21,322 bases of DNA from Dissophora ornata (Eukaryota > Mortierellomycota > Mortierellomycetes > Mortierellales > Mortierellaceae), in the NCBI GenBank assembly GCA_025201705.1, contig MU617157.1:1-21322 (forward strand). The letters are read 5' to 3'. Numbering within the stretch: position 1 is the stretch's first letter; every line of letters starts with the position of its first letter. Below the pieces are notes generated by a model, which saw only the letters and a program-made list of their open reading frames with translations, had not been told where the DNA came from and ran no database searches. The translations under genes and the position numbers were made by a program. This document shows, one piece after another, positions 10,382-20,348 of this stretch.

Positions 10382-12321
10382 ATGACATTCCACAATGAGG
10401 CAAACGCCGATGCTGCCTCATCAGCAAGCACCATGCAGGAACTAGAGCAGTCCCACTCCGACATCCACGTTCTCCCTGCCCTCACCGACTTCCACAACGA
10501 TGCAGCTGCAACAACCGTCGCTGCGCCTGTCGAGTTTATGGAAGATAAAGCTTCAAACGAAATGAGCGAATCGATCTCACTGTCAGCCCTGGCCCATACC
10601 CCGCCTTTGCCATTGTCTGCGGGGCCTACCAGCCCCCCTGTCCACCAGGGGGGCTGGAGGAAGCGATTGGTGGTGGGCCCTGGATTCGAAGGCGACCCCC
10701 GCACTGCGCTCTCGCCGTTCAGGAAAGGTGTTATCCTCGCTGTCATCTCCCAAGCCGGATGTTTGGGAGGATTTTCCAGCACGATTTATGTGAGCGTTCT
10801 TTAAATTTTAATATGATAATCACGTCCCGTTCGTTTAGCGACTGCTTCTCCGCACTAATGCGCATTCCTCCCATGATTCTTCAGTTCCCATCACTTGTGC
10901 AGATCACACAGGACCTCAATGCATCGCAGACTGCGATCAATGCCTCTGTCTCGCTATTCATCCTATTTATGGGCATCAGTCCTTTGGTCAGCTCCAGCTT
11001 GTCTGACAGGTTCAAGATCCGTCGCATTCTCTACCTTGGTTCTGCTTTTATCTTTACATTTGCCTCGATTGGAGGGGGCTTCTCCAAGTCCGCTTCTGGC
11101 CTTATCTTGGCACGTATCTTCCAATCCATTGGATCTGGTGGTGCCTCTATCCTCGGTGCGGGTACAGTGTCGGACATCTATGTAGGTCTCCAGCAGTACC
11201 CAAGCACAATCCCCCCAATGATTTTCAAATAGTCCCTGACTTGGCCGCAACTACTTTCCTTCTTTGTTAAATTAGCCTCCTGAGGAGCAAGGCACGTCCA
11301 TGGGACTGATGTTCTTGGGGCAGTTCCTTGGCCCTGTTCTTGGACCCCCCATCGGTGGTCTTCTTGCACAAGCCTTTGGTTGGCAATCCACCTTCTTCTT
11401 TATGGCAATCGTCAGTGCGGTTGTTATTGTTGAGATTTTTTTCCTCCTGCCCGAGACATACCGTCCAGAACCAAGGGATTCCCTCAAAGAGATGGAAGAG
11501 AAGGCCACTGCCGCTGACGGTGACGATCAGACGATTCAGCCAAAGACGCGATTCAACCCATTCCAATCTGTCTTACTCCTGAGGCACCCTGTAGTCCTAT
11601 TGGCATCCATCGAGACAGGCATGATCTTTGCGCTCATGTTCTCAAGTAAGCACATACTCTTCCAACTGCACATTGTAGAATTAATACGAAGGAAAATTGC
11701 CAGTTCATTCATGCTGTAATTCTCTCCTCCTCTACAGTTGAAACAATTGTACCCGTACTCTTTACGGACTATTATGGCTTGACCGAGTCCAAGGTTGGAC
11801 TGACTTACCTGGGAGCTGGTGCTGGAAGCGTTCTCGGCTCGATCCTTGGTGGAAAGCTGTCCGACCTGTCTTTGATGCGGGCCCAAAAAAAGAATGGAGG
11901 TGAACTTATCCTTGAAGACCGCCTATCGCTCAATATGTGGATTGCCGGATTTGCGATCGTGCCCCTTGGGTCCCTGCTGTTTGGGTGGGGCGCCGAGAAG
12001 CACCTTAGCATTGCGGCCCCGATTGTCGGGTTCGGCATCTACAATTTTGGTATGGCCCAAGTGCTTGCAGCTGGTACTGCCTATACTGTGAACTGCATTC
12101 CAGGCCAAGGTTCGTCGGCCACAGCTGCCGCCAACTTTTTGCGCATGGTCCTTGCGTGCATATTCTCCCTCATTGCACAGATCATTGTCGACCGCGTTGG
12201 CTATGGCAGTTATGGAGTCATCCAAGCAGCCCTGAACATTGCTTGTATGGCGTTGTTTTACTTGGTCAAGCTTAATGGTGCCAGCATGCGCGCGAGTGCA
12301 GTCAAGAAAGAACAGGGGTAG
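10382..12321 (+). CDS. MFS multidrug/H+ antiporter, DHA1 type (552 aa, 4 exons)
   Basis: This is a plasma-membrane or vacuolar proton-coupled efflux carrier. Exons are 10382-10789, 10885-11181, 11276-11645 and 11738-12321 (1659 nt). The introns are 95, 94 and 92 nt. The first contains CACTAATG and the second CTGAC as likely branch points. The first ~120 residues are hydrophilic and Ser/Ala-rich; TM1 follows (GVILAVISQAGCLGGFSSTI). Family marks include the loop 2-3 motif SDRFKIRR, VSDIYPPEEQGTSMG, the antiporter motif C in TM5 (LGQFLGPVLGPPIGG) and LPETYRP after TM6. A charged central loop and hydrophobic C-terminal segments fit a 12-TM topology. It resembles the fungal Qdr/Aqr/Tpo group, but the substrate cannot be told from sequence. 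The ATG at 10382 follows a C/T-rich leader. Exon 1 contains a perfect 12-bp inverted repeat. Confidence 0.93.
10629..10657 (+). repeat. Perfect 12-bp GC-rich hairpin inside the transporter's first exon
   Basis: CCAGCCCCCCTG at 10629-10640 is the exact reverse complement of CAGGGGGGCTGG at 10646-10657, with a 5-base loop. It lies in coding sequence about 250 nt after the ATG and encodes a Pro/Gly-containing linker before TM1. Confidence 0.9.
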
Positions 12322-13082
12322 CAACACGCAAAATCTATATAAAAATAAATAATAATAGCGTACTTGTATGGCTCATTGGAATGTGGGGGATCTATTTGAA
12401 GAAACAATTGACGAGCATAGACCTGTCCCACGCCCAACCCTCATTCCGCCGATATCTATCAATATCTGTATGGCGCACACTATCGGGACACGATGCATGC
12501 CTTTTTCACCAGCTGATACGACGACCGGCACATTGCTCTAGACCAGAAGCAGCAGAGAGAGGTTATCGACGTCCGCGCTCGAGTCTACTCGCACTGAAGG
12601 CATCAAACTGGTGACCAAAGAAGGAACGGTGAGCAGAGAACGAAAGGTGAGCAGAGGAAGAGCCATAACATGAGCGTGCAAGAATCAGATTCGATTCCTC
12701 GTTGTTGTGTTTTTGGCAGGTCCGGTGGTGAGTAAAAAAAAAGATTTAGCTCATGACGGGAGTGGGGGTGGTGTGGTGTGGGGGAGGTGGGCCATATTTG
12801 GTCATGGTCCACTTTGCTTCGCTACTGCCTGCCTCCATGTACTAAAGAAGAGAACAGAGCCGAGGCCATCGTGCAACTTACCGAGAGGACCCTTGACATC
12901 TTTTGCTGTTGTTCTTATTTCCGTCCGCCTGGCCCTCTCCGCACCACCCTTATCCATCCCACTCCTTCCTTCCCCCCTCCTCCTGCCTCCACTGTTTTGC
13001 GGCCGACCTTCTCCCACCCTCCTACGCCAGAACAGCACGCCCTTCCCGACCTCCTTCTGCGGTTGCTCATCACAGTTCCTCC
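12322..13082. other. Intergenic region with pyrimidine-rich kinase leader
   Basis: The region is 761 bp between transporter and kinase. The first part is A/T-rich 3' sequence. Around 12625-12660 there are two close copies of GGTGAGCAGAG. From about 12890 to 13082 the plus strand is strongly C/T-rich, as expected for a fungal 5' leader. Open frames here are low complexity and I see no gene. Confidence 0.55.
12344..12349 (+). terminator. Polyadenylation-signal-like AATAAA after the transporter gene
   Basis: AATAAA occurs 23 bases after the TAG stop in an A/T-rich stretch. Fungal signals are loose, so this is a position-based call. Confidence 0.35.
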
Positions 13083-15437
13083 ATGAACCCATCACCAGAT
13101 GCGTCGCTGCCAGGGATCGGTAAGAGCGCAACAACGCTCCTGCCTCGCGTGTCATCATTTTATTTTTTTGGACACTCCGCATCTGGAGGTTCTTTTGCCA
13201 ATGAATAAACCATTGTCTCACCATCATGCCATCATAAATCTGATTGTACATCTGAACATTACAGCACATTACACGTTCCTGAAGCAATTGGGACAGGGCC
13301 GCTTCTGCGTGGTTCATCTGGGGCGGCACTTTTACACGGAAAAACTGGTAAGAGTTGCTATCCTTCCGTCTTCTCTCTTTCCCCTATTCATCCGTCTTGT
13401 GTCGGGTCTTCTCTTATCTCTCCTGTGACGAGAAAAGGGATCGATGACGAGCCTACACGGCATTACAACGACTCGCCACGAGAAAGGCTATGGATGTCGA
13501 AGACAGGATAGCGGAATGTGCCTGTTGGCAATTTCTGCAGGAGGTCGAGTGCTAACTCTTGTTGCTTACGGGCGTGGTTGATGGACAACCTTTTTGGTCT
13601 CAGATGGGCGTCCTGGACTCCGCTTTGAACACTGTCAGCACATGAACGCCACACAGGCGCCACCTCTACCTCCACACCACAACATGGGTGCCTCCCTCTA
13701 CAGCACCCTCTGTTGATTCTTGATCCCTTGCTCATAAACCCCACGTATCATCCTCATCTTGTCTCTACTGCAGTATGCTGTCAAGGTCATCGACAAACAG
13801 GCCCACAAGGCTGACATCCTGCTCCGGCTTCGGCGTGAGATCGAGCTGATGGAGTCCCTGGACCACCCCAACATCGTGAAGCTGCACGAAGTTATTGAGA
13901 CTCAGTTCACTATATATGTGTGCATGGAGTATGTCGAAGGTATGCATGCCATGGTGCAGTGATTAAGTGCTGCAACAAAGTTTATTTTTTGCATGTGCCG
14001 CTCGTGTGTCACTACAATAGACGATTTACCCCTAAAATTTTCTGGTCTTTGTTTGTTGTTATTTTCCATGGATGCACGAACAGGATGCAGCCTTGAGCAG
14101 TATCTGAAAAACCATGAGCACGGAAAGGTTGCCGAGCGGGAAGCACGCAGGATAACACGGGAACTCGCTGGCGCAGTGTCGCACTGCCACGCCCGCTTTG
14201 TTGTACATCGGGACATCAAGCCTGCCAACATTCTGATTACAGTTTCAGGGAAAGTGATGCTTATTGATTTCGGACTGGGCAACACCTTCTCGTTCCGATC
14301 ACGTCTTAATACCATCTGTGGTGAGTGTTTTTTCTTGGAGAAATTCTTAATTGTTTGTCATTCAAAACTTTTCATTCCTGACGCGTTCTCTGCAACTCTT
14401 CTTGTTTAGGATCTCTTCCATATTATTCGCCCGAGATCGCTCGTGGATCCAACTACACAGGGCCCGAAGTCGACATCTGGTGTTTGGGCGTAGTCCTCTA
14501 TAGGATGGCTGTTGGACGAGATCCGTTCGTAGGCACGACCAAACGCGAAGTCAAGCTTCAAATCACACAGGACGGCTTTTATCCGCCCTCGTCTCTCAGC
14601 ATCGGCTTGCAGAATACCCTTAAAACACTATTAGCAGCCGATGGCTCACAGAGACGCAGTCTCGCCATTTTAGAGAATGACCCGTGGCTACACGAGGATG
14701 AGAAGGATCAACTCCCCCCGTTCTTGTCAGAGGATCGCGGCATTTCGGAAAACAGTCGACTCAGCGGGACTACTCTGGTTCGCCGTTCGTTGTCTTCCAA
14801 GAACAACAATAATAATATTAATGACGCCAACCCATTGTGGAAGAGACAGTCGCTTGCAGAGAGCTACTACTATGGCTATGGCAAGAACGGATCTCTCTTT
14901 GGAAGCCAGTCAGCATTAACCGATGCGCTCGGTGCAGGAGTCTGGCATGTCGAGAATGAACAATCACGATTTCGTAAGAACCGCATCAAGATAACGCCAT
15001 GCGAAAGGGTGGCCCGGAACGACCTCTTGTTTCAACGGGATGTGGATCTCAGTCTGCTACAGTTTCTGCTTCCTATTTTGCGGTCCTGTCATGTATCGTA
15101 TTACATCCACTCGACGTCGAGAATCCTTTGCGGAACTAGCGTTGCAAGGGGAGAATCTGCAAGCCAGGCCTCCGCAATGTTCCAAAAGCTTATGCACCAT
15201 GTGGGCACTGCCATGACGGGTGGGTCGTTTCAGCAGGCAGCGGCGCAGTATCGCTCTCCTCGCTGTGGCGTATTTTCGATTGATATCGTCAAATCGAAGA
15301 GCGGAAATGGCCAGCATAAGTTGATTATCAAGCGACTTTTCGGATCGTCCTTGACAGTTCAGCATTTCAAGAGGCTGTTCCTGTACATTGCCACGCCTTC
15401 TCGCGACACGTCATCTCCAACTCCCTCTTTGAACTAA
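13083..15437 (+). CDS. CAMK-like Ser/Thr protein kinase with probable KA1 domain (516 aa, 5 exons)
   Basis: Exons are 13083-13119, 13265-13347, 13774-13939, 14084-14320 and 14410-15437 (1551 nt), all with GT...AG introns. One intron is 426 nt, long for this window. The kinase domain covers residues about 15-268: glycine loop LGQGRFCVV (21-29), catalytic lysine in YAVK (Lys44), HRDIKPAN (137-144), DFG at 157-159 and the T-loop LNTICGSLPYYSPE. The T-loop threonine is residue 172 in this model. DFGLGN and the T-loop resemble AMPK/Kin1/MARK-type kinases. Residues about 461-502 (GVFSIDIVK, then IIKRLFGSS and a Phe/Leu-rich helix) resemble a KA1 domain, which in Kin1/MARK proteins binds acidic phospholipids. 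An Asn-rich linker lies between. It is probably a polarity or stress kinase, but the exact orthologue is uncertain. The ATG at 13083 is the only one in the frame before the glycine loop; exon 1 encodes just 12 codons and is the weakest boundary. Confidence 0.87.
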
Positions 15438-16137
15438 AGCCGCGGCTTGCACTCACTTTGTTGTTCATACTTAATATTACCTTACCTACCTTATACCAAT
15501 TCCGATATTTCCATTCCTATAATCCTATAATTCATAGTAATCCTATAGTTGTACCATATCCCTTCCTCATTTTATCTTACACAATCAAGGATTGATAATA
15601 AATGTTGTTTCTTAGCTTTCATCCATTATTCACGCACTCTGTCTCCATCATCCTATCCCCCCTTCTTCCATTGTGTCGGCCTTGATTCGTTTATCCAAAA
15701 GGACTCATGGCCTGGGATCATTGCGTCGCAAGCTTGCGCGAGATGTAAGCTTCAGGGGGAACTTGGAGTTGCCAGAGGCACACTGCTTGAAGGAACCGAC
15801 AAAAAGGAATTTGTTGTTGTTCTGGCAGCGCCGACTGCACCATGTTCTTTGCGATGTAGACATCTACCTTTGTCTTGCACTGGAAAACCTAGCAGCCATG
15901 CTGCTCGAAGGCTACACGGAGGATATCCTTGCCTGCAGCGCCGATTTCGAAAAACATTTCGGAGGTCCTTCTTAATCCGTTTCGTTGCACTCTCGAGTGT
16001 CTGCTGATCCTGAGTCGACTTTCCCTCGTCAGTCATAAGCTTTGTAGATTTCGCCAGAGAGATCAATCTCAATCGCGATATTTCTAGATCTACACTACCT
16101 CTCTAATGAAAAACGCCTGTCAATTTTTTGCAAGAGT
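15438..16137. other. Kinase 3' flank and unidentified degenerate coding-like sequence
   Basis: 15438-15660 is A/T-rich 3' flank. From about 15673 to 15975 the plus strand has a frame without stops, with a protein-like stretch near its end (DVDIYLCLALENLAAMLLEG), but no ATG and no recognised domain. The minus strand over 15752-16072 also has an open frame, and neighbouring frames contain scattered stops. I read this as a fragment of a decayed gene or repeat of unknown identity. It ends directly at the left terminal repeat of the adjacent transposon. Confidence 0.3.
15597..15602 (+). terminator. Polyadenylation-signal-like AATAAA after the kinase gene
   Basis: AATAAA lies 160 bases after the TAA stop in A/T-rich sequence. 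It marks a plausible 3' end; no transcript evidence is available. Confidence 0.3.
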
Positions 16138-16173
16138 CCTGGCCAAAAAGTAACGGGCCATATATTTTTTAAA
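16138..16173 (+). repeat. Left terminal inverted repeat of the Tc1-like relic
   Basis: It begins CCTGGCCAAAAAGTAACGGG and ends TTTTTAAA. It pairs with 17367-17402 on the opposite strand with two mismatches. Confidence 0.9.
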
Positions 16174-16229
16174 TTGATTGAATAATTCCTATTTTAGGAC
16201 GCAGAGGTGTTTCCTCTTGGAGAGGTCAC

Positions 16230-17058
16230 TCACTCTTCACGACGGCGCTTTCTCAGCTCCTCCGCGATCACACCCATATCGCCTGGGTCATTGGCAATGT
16301 CGTCGCTCACAAACTGACCGTCTCCACCATCCACCGTCGCCTCCAAAATGAGCGGTGTCTCCCTGCCATAACAACGGAGAGCGATCGTCGAAAGTCTTCT
16401 TTGTCCGGCATCTCCAAGTTGTCCACCCAAGTATCGTCCACCACATCCTCTTCTTCTTGCTAGACCAAGTCTTCAGGCAACACCAACACCGGTACTGACT
16501 GCTTCCCATCCGTGGGCGTGGCCGATTCTGACGCTGTTCCTCCAAACACTCTCGAATGTCGACTGTGGTAGAGCAGTGAAGTACCGGTCCAACATCCTCT
16601 TGAGTGTAGCTGTCTTCATCTTCCCTCTCATATTGGCGGCGACGGCGCTCTTGACTACTGCCCAGATCTTCTCGATGGGCTGCAGTTCGCAATGGTAAGG
16701 CGGGGTCTTGAAAATCCGGTGGTGGCCATTTGCTGCCGCAATGACGTAAATTGTGTACGCTGTCTTATCGTCGCCAATATTCTTGATATACTGTAGGAGA
16801 TCTTTCTTGGTGGGCTTGCCGCCATTCCAGTTGGTATCTCATGGCTCTCCTCCCCGAACCAGTTGAGGATGTCGCCGACCTTGGTTGTCGCCGACCTTGG
16901 TTGTCGAGTTCGGCCGCTTTTTGTCGCGGTGGAAATGGTACGACTAGATTCATGGCTTCCAAATTCTGGCAGATGCGCTGGAAGAGGCAATCAAAAAGTC
17001 CCGCGTTGAAGTTACCATGGTAATCATGATCCATGGCTATGACTTTGGCATCTTTCAC
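16230..17058 (-). pseudogene. Broken Tc1/mariner-like transposase
   Basis: Pieces in at least three frames read in the same direction. The N-terminal side contains DHDYHGNFNAGLFDCLFQRI near 17035. The middle holds a KVGDILNWFGEE stretch near 16880. The C-terminal catalytic part, with LLQYIKNIGDDKTAYTIYVI and then ELQPIEKIW, lies about 16800-16640. A further C-terminal piece spans about 16430-16230 in yet another frame. Frameshifts and internal stops mean no functional protein is made. The family call rests on the PIEKIW region and the terminal repeats. Confidence 0.65.
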
Positions 17059-17366
17059 CTCCTGTAGTACGTTATTCCAAACGTTGTCGTCGTCGCCACC
17101 ATCCTTGGATCGCCTGCTCGTGCTGAGATGCGCTTTCCCGATAGCAGGCCAATTGTAGACTCTGTCTTGAACAAACTTGCTCTCTATCCGATGGTTGTTG
17201 CGATCGTAGTCCTATGTTGTTGGTTTTTTTTTTTTTTTTTTTTTTGGGGGGGCCTGATGTTCCTGAGATTTCCTGTTGCGCAATGTGCTAACCCCCACAA
17301 TTTATCCCAGGCACGATGCCGTGCCTTTTAGTCAGGTTCCCCCCCGTGACCAATTCAAATTTTTAT

Positions 17367-17402
17367 TTTAAAAACTATGTGGCCCGTTACTTTTTGGCCA
17401 GG
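17367..17402 (-). repeat. Right terminal inverted repeat of the Tc1-like relic
   Basis: This is the inverted copy of 16138-16173. It supplies the last codons and the stop region of the minus-strand open frame 18071-17355, which shows that the transposon landed in older coding-like sequence. Confidence 0.9.
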
Positions 17403-17404
17403 CC

Positions 17405-19510
17405 TCAATAGTGAGTATGTCACCATGTGTCGATACCGTTTGTACTTTTTGTCAACCATGAAATTAGCTGCAACACTCAAAAGATTATGAATGCGACCTC
17501 GTTCGGCGATATCTGGCGTCTCCTTCCATGGCTTGCTCGTATCGTATCCCCCAGCAGACTCGCTATCTGAGGTTCCTTGGAGGTCATCATTGGCGGTGCC
17601 ATAGTCATCTGATCCACAATAATCAGGACTAGACGGTCCTAAGGAGGCAAGCTGCTCGACCATGCTATGGTAGGATCTTATACGAGAGAGCTTTCGGACC
17701 AGTTTGGGCTTAAGTGGAGACCCCTTTTCGCTAGTGGCTTGCAGCTCAGGCTTGATCTCCAGAATATAGTCGTCGTTGTCTGTGTTTTCGCCCTTGCTTG
17801 TTCTAGCCAGCCAGTCCTCAGCCATGAGTTCCGTAGTCGATATGGGCGGAATAAAGAAAGAGTTGAACGCATCATCATTCTGATGTCCTTCAATGGCAAA
17901 GCGGATAAATGGCAATCCATCCAATGGCTTCGAGACTGAAGCAAGTAGATTGCAGCGACTGAGAGAGCTCTCGATTTCCAATAAATCCTCGACAGATATC
18001 GTTGCCGATTGAGCTTCACTCGAGATGCTAACCGATGGGGTGCTGTGAGTCGGAGTGGCAACAGTCGTCAATGTGGTCGAGCGTGATGGGGTTGATCCTG
18101 TAGGAAGGTTGCTCGAATTGTGGTATCCCTGCTTTCAGACTTGCTGTAGAATGTTTTGCTGGGTCTCTGCGAGTGCTTGGGACACCGTCGGCTCCAACGT
18201 GTCGAGAGGCCATAGCTCCTGCTTCTAAGCATCGCTCATGATATATAGGTACGTGGCGGAAGCGGCTCCTAATGGATTCTAGACGCACTTCACCCCAGAC
18301 CTCTACCACGAAATGCAATGTTTCTTTATTCGAGATCTTAATCCTAGTGGAAGCCGCCTCCGCTCGCAAAGCACCCTTGCTCCGTGTTGATGCTGTAGCA
18401 ACGGTGCCATTTTCGGTCTCTGTATTCGCGCCTAGCTCGGAGGCTACTAGTGGTCTCGAGCCAAGCGTTATTGTACCTCATAACCAGTAGCTTCAACATG
18501 ATATCCTTGTATCGCTTTTTGAAAACAGCGATGATTCTAGCGTCAAGTGGTTGCGCGATGGATGTGGGGTTCGGCGGTAAAGGTGATACCATAATATTCG
18601 GGAACTCATGGCTTGAGTGGGCTGCCGCTGCATGACACGAGGCGTTGTCCAGAAGAAGCAGAATGTGTCGTGAAGGTAAGGCGTTCATGTAATCCGCACG
18701 CTTCGCTTTGGGACGTGGTTCTGTTGCTTGGTTCTTCGCATGAGCGGTTCCTGCTTCTTGCGTGGCTACGGCATCCTCGCTCCGTCATCTCGGGCCTTTT
18801 ACGGTCTGGTGTTCCATGGCTGAACCTCTACCATATTCTGTAGCTCCTCGTCCTTTCTAAACCCCAAAGGGAGGTTCTCACCTAATGCAATAAACAGCAA
18901 CAAAGTCGTTAATTGAGGTCAATCAGGCTACGCATCGTTTCGAAAATGAATCGGTACTACGTACTGAGGATGTATGGCTTTCGCTTATCACTACCCGTGA
19001 CATTGGTGCAGAACAAAATGGACACTCGCGAAGAACAAGACTTGGTTCCTGATGTTCTTTGAATATCCAGAGTCCAGTTCGAGGTGGTTTGGAGAAAGAG
19101 TCCAAACCCATCCGCGTTGTACACATCGTCCAGCTTGTACGTCGCAATGACTCCCTTTATGCATTCCAGTCAACCGAGGCTGCCCCTCCTTTGAGCTGAA
19201 AATACTGGTACCCTCATGTAATCTTGAAACTCGTAGCCCACGATTTGGCGAATTTTGACTTGAGGGATGACAAAAAGTCAGCAAGCAACTGGGGTAGTTA
19301 CTGGCTAACTGGAACGTTCCTCCTTCGTAGACACTTGATTTGCTTGCCCAAGATCACTTCCACCGGGTAGAAGGGGCGAATGTCGTGTTTCACTTTCATC
19401 CTGCCTTCCAGCGAGGCTTCGGGTATGAAGGTAATCGCCTCCTCTATTTTCAGAAGTCTTGATATCGTCTTTACTTTCAGCTTGTAGTCAATCTCGAAGG
19501 CTTTCATGGG
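17405..19510 (-). pseudogene. Frameshifted pogo/CENP-B-like DDE transposase
   Basis: Reading on the minus strand, KLDDVYNADGFGLF (about 19133-19092) matches the first DDE aspartate region, where intact members have a conserved NMDET-like core. HILLLLDNASCHAAA (about 18665-18620) holds the second aspartate. LPPNPTSIAQPLDARIIAVF (about 18592-18533) holds the third-acid region with the QP(L/M)DA signature. ESIRSRFRHV (about 18280-18250) resembles the helix after the catalytic core. These lie in different frames separated by stops. A 238-codon open frame without an ATG (18071-17355) continues as a likely C-terminal tail rich in Ser, Asp and Glu. Its end is overwritten by the terminal repeat of the Tc1-like relic. 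The N-terminal DNA-binding region (about 19507-19298) is only vaguely preserved. It was inactive before or after the nested insertion; order beyond that is inference. Confidence 0.7.
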
Positions 19511-20049
19511 TGGTAGTATTGGTATGTTTCAGGGAAACTTGACCATCGTCCACAGACTTTTGTCACGACTCCAGGATTTCTCTCTTGGGCTGGAGACTCA
19601 GTGTCCTGGAAGATTGCTCCAAAGGGACGATTTTCGGCAACATTAGACAGTAATATTCCTTGCAGTGTTAGAGAGTATAGGCTAGGATTGAGAGGCAGGC
19701 GCGAGGATGCTGATGATGATTGGCATGCAGTTTGAATAACACAGGTCGCGGTTCGCAACTGTCCAATCACCCCACAGGAATCCACTTTTGAAGAAAAAAA
19801 GGACAAAAACCAGAGGCAAACTCTGCCAACGCGGTCTTTTAGGTGTTCGAGAAAAACTGCGTCTGGGAGATCTTATACAGATACCAAGGCCCGAAGAACC
19901 GGTCATGTTCCAACAGTCGAGGGACTGATTCTACCCATGGTGTGAACAGCTATTAATGCATGAGTTTTAGCAGAGGTTTGGCAGAAGATTATTTTCCCCA
20001 GTCTCAAAGCACTCGGCTCACCACCACATCTGAAGATTTGACACTCATT

Positions 20050-20262
20050 ATGACAAGGAAAAAAAAAAGAAGAATAGGCGACACCGCGAACACAGGACGA
20101 CGCCCGATTGACCAACCTCATCACTTCCTATGTGTCTCTCGAGGCCCTGCCGACGCCAAGACAGTGGCGCGGCAAGTTGGTGACCCTGATACGGACGACG
20201 AATCCAGCTCTAGTGAAGAGGTCACCGAGCGAGCATGGGCCTCCCCAAAAAAATGGCTATAA
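20050..20262 (+). CDS. Possible small basic/acidic ORF (70 aa), doubtful
   Basis: It starts at an ATG and reads MTRKKKRRIGDTANTGRRP, then an acidic-serine stretch DTDDESSSSEEVTERAW, before a TAA. The basic start and acidic tail are not random-looking, but there is no known family, and the neighbourhood is decayed transposon sequence. It may be a fragment of a larger broken gene. I would not treat it as a real gene without transcript support. Confidence 0.15.
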   Translation: MTRKKKRRIGDTANTGRRPIDQPHHFLCVSRGPADAKTVARQVGDPDTDDESSSSEEVTERAWASPKKWL

Positions 20263-20269
20263 CGCATTG

Positions 20270-20348
20270 AGTTATCGGACTATGTGCCAACCTCCCCATG
20301 GATTATATAAAACATAGACCGATAACTATCGGCTGTGATGGGGAGGTT
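20270..20348. repeat. Two interlocked inverted repeats
   Basis: AGTTATCGG (20270-20278) pairs with CCGATAACT (20319-20327). AACCTCCCCAT (20289-20299) pairs with ATGGGGAGGTT (20338-20348). The arms alternate rather than nest. In addition CCGATAACTATCGG (20319-20332) is itself a palindrome with a 2-base centre. It may be a remnant of small transposon ends. Confidence 0.6.

Larger units (their letters stand above)
16138..17402 (-). mobile_element. Tc1/mariner-like DNA transposon relic with 36-bp terminal inverted repeats
   Basis: The ends 16138-16173 and 17367-17402 are inverted copies matching at 34 of 36 positions; the outer 23 are identical. The minus strand between them encodes transposase pieces in shifting frames. 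The clearest is about 16800-16460, with the motif PPYHCELQPIEKIWAVVK, equivalent to the third acidic residue region (PIE..W) of Tc1-like DDE enzymes. Upstream pieces (DHDYHGNFNAGLFDCLFQRI, about 17035) lie in another frame. An in-frame stop precedes the C-terminal piece and another follows it. The element is therefore inactive. I see no clear TA duplication at its edges. A T20-plus tract followed by a G run sits near 17226-17252. Confidence 0.75.

Noticed and set aside
17226..17252. Poly-T/G tract as a contig join artefact
   Set aside because: It lies inside a coherent transposon with matching ends on both sides, so a local slippage tract is more likely than a misjoin.
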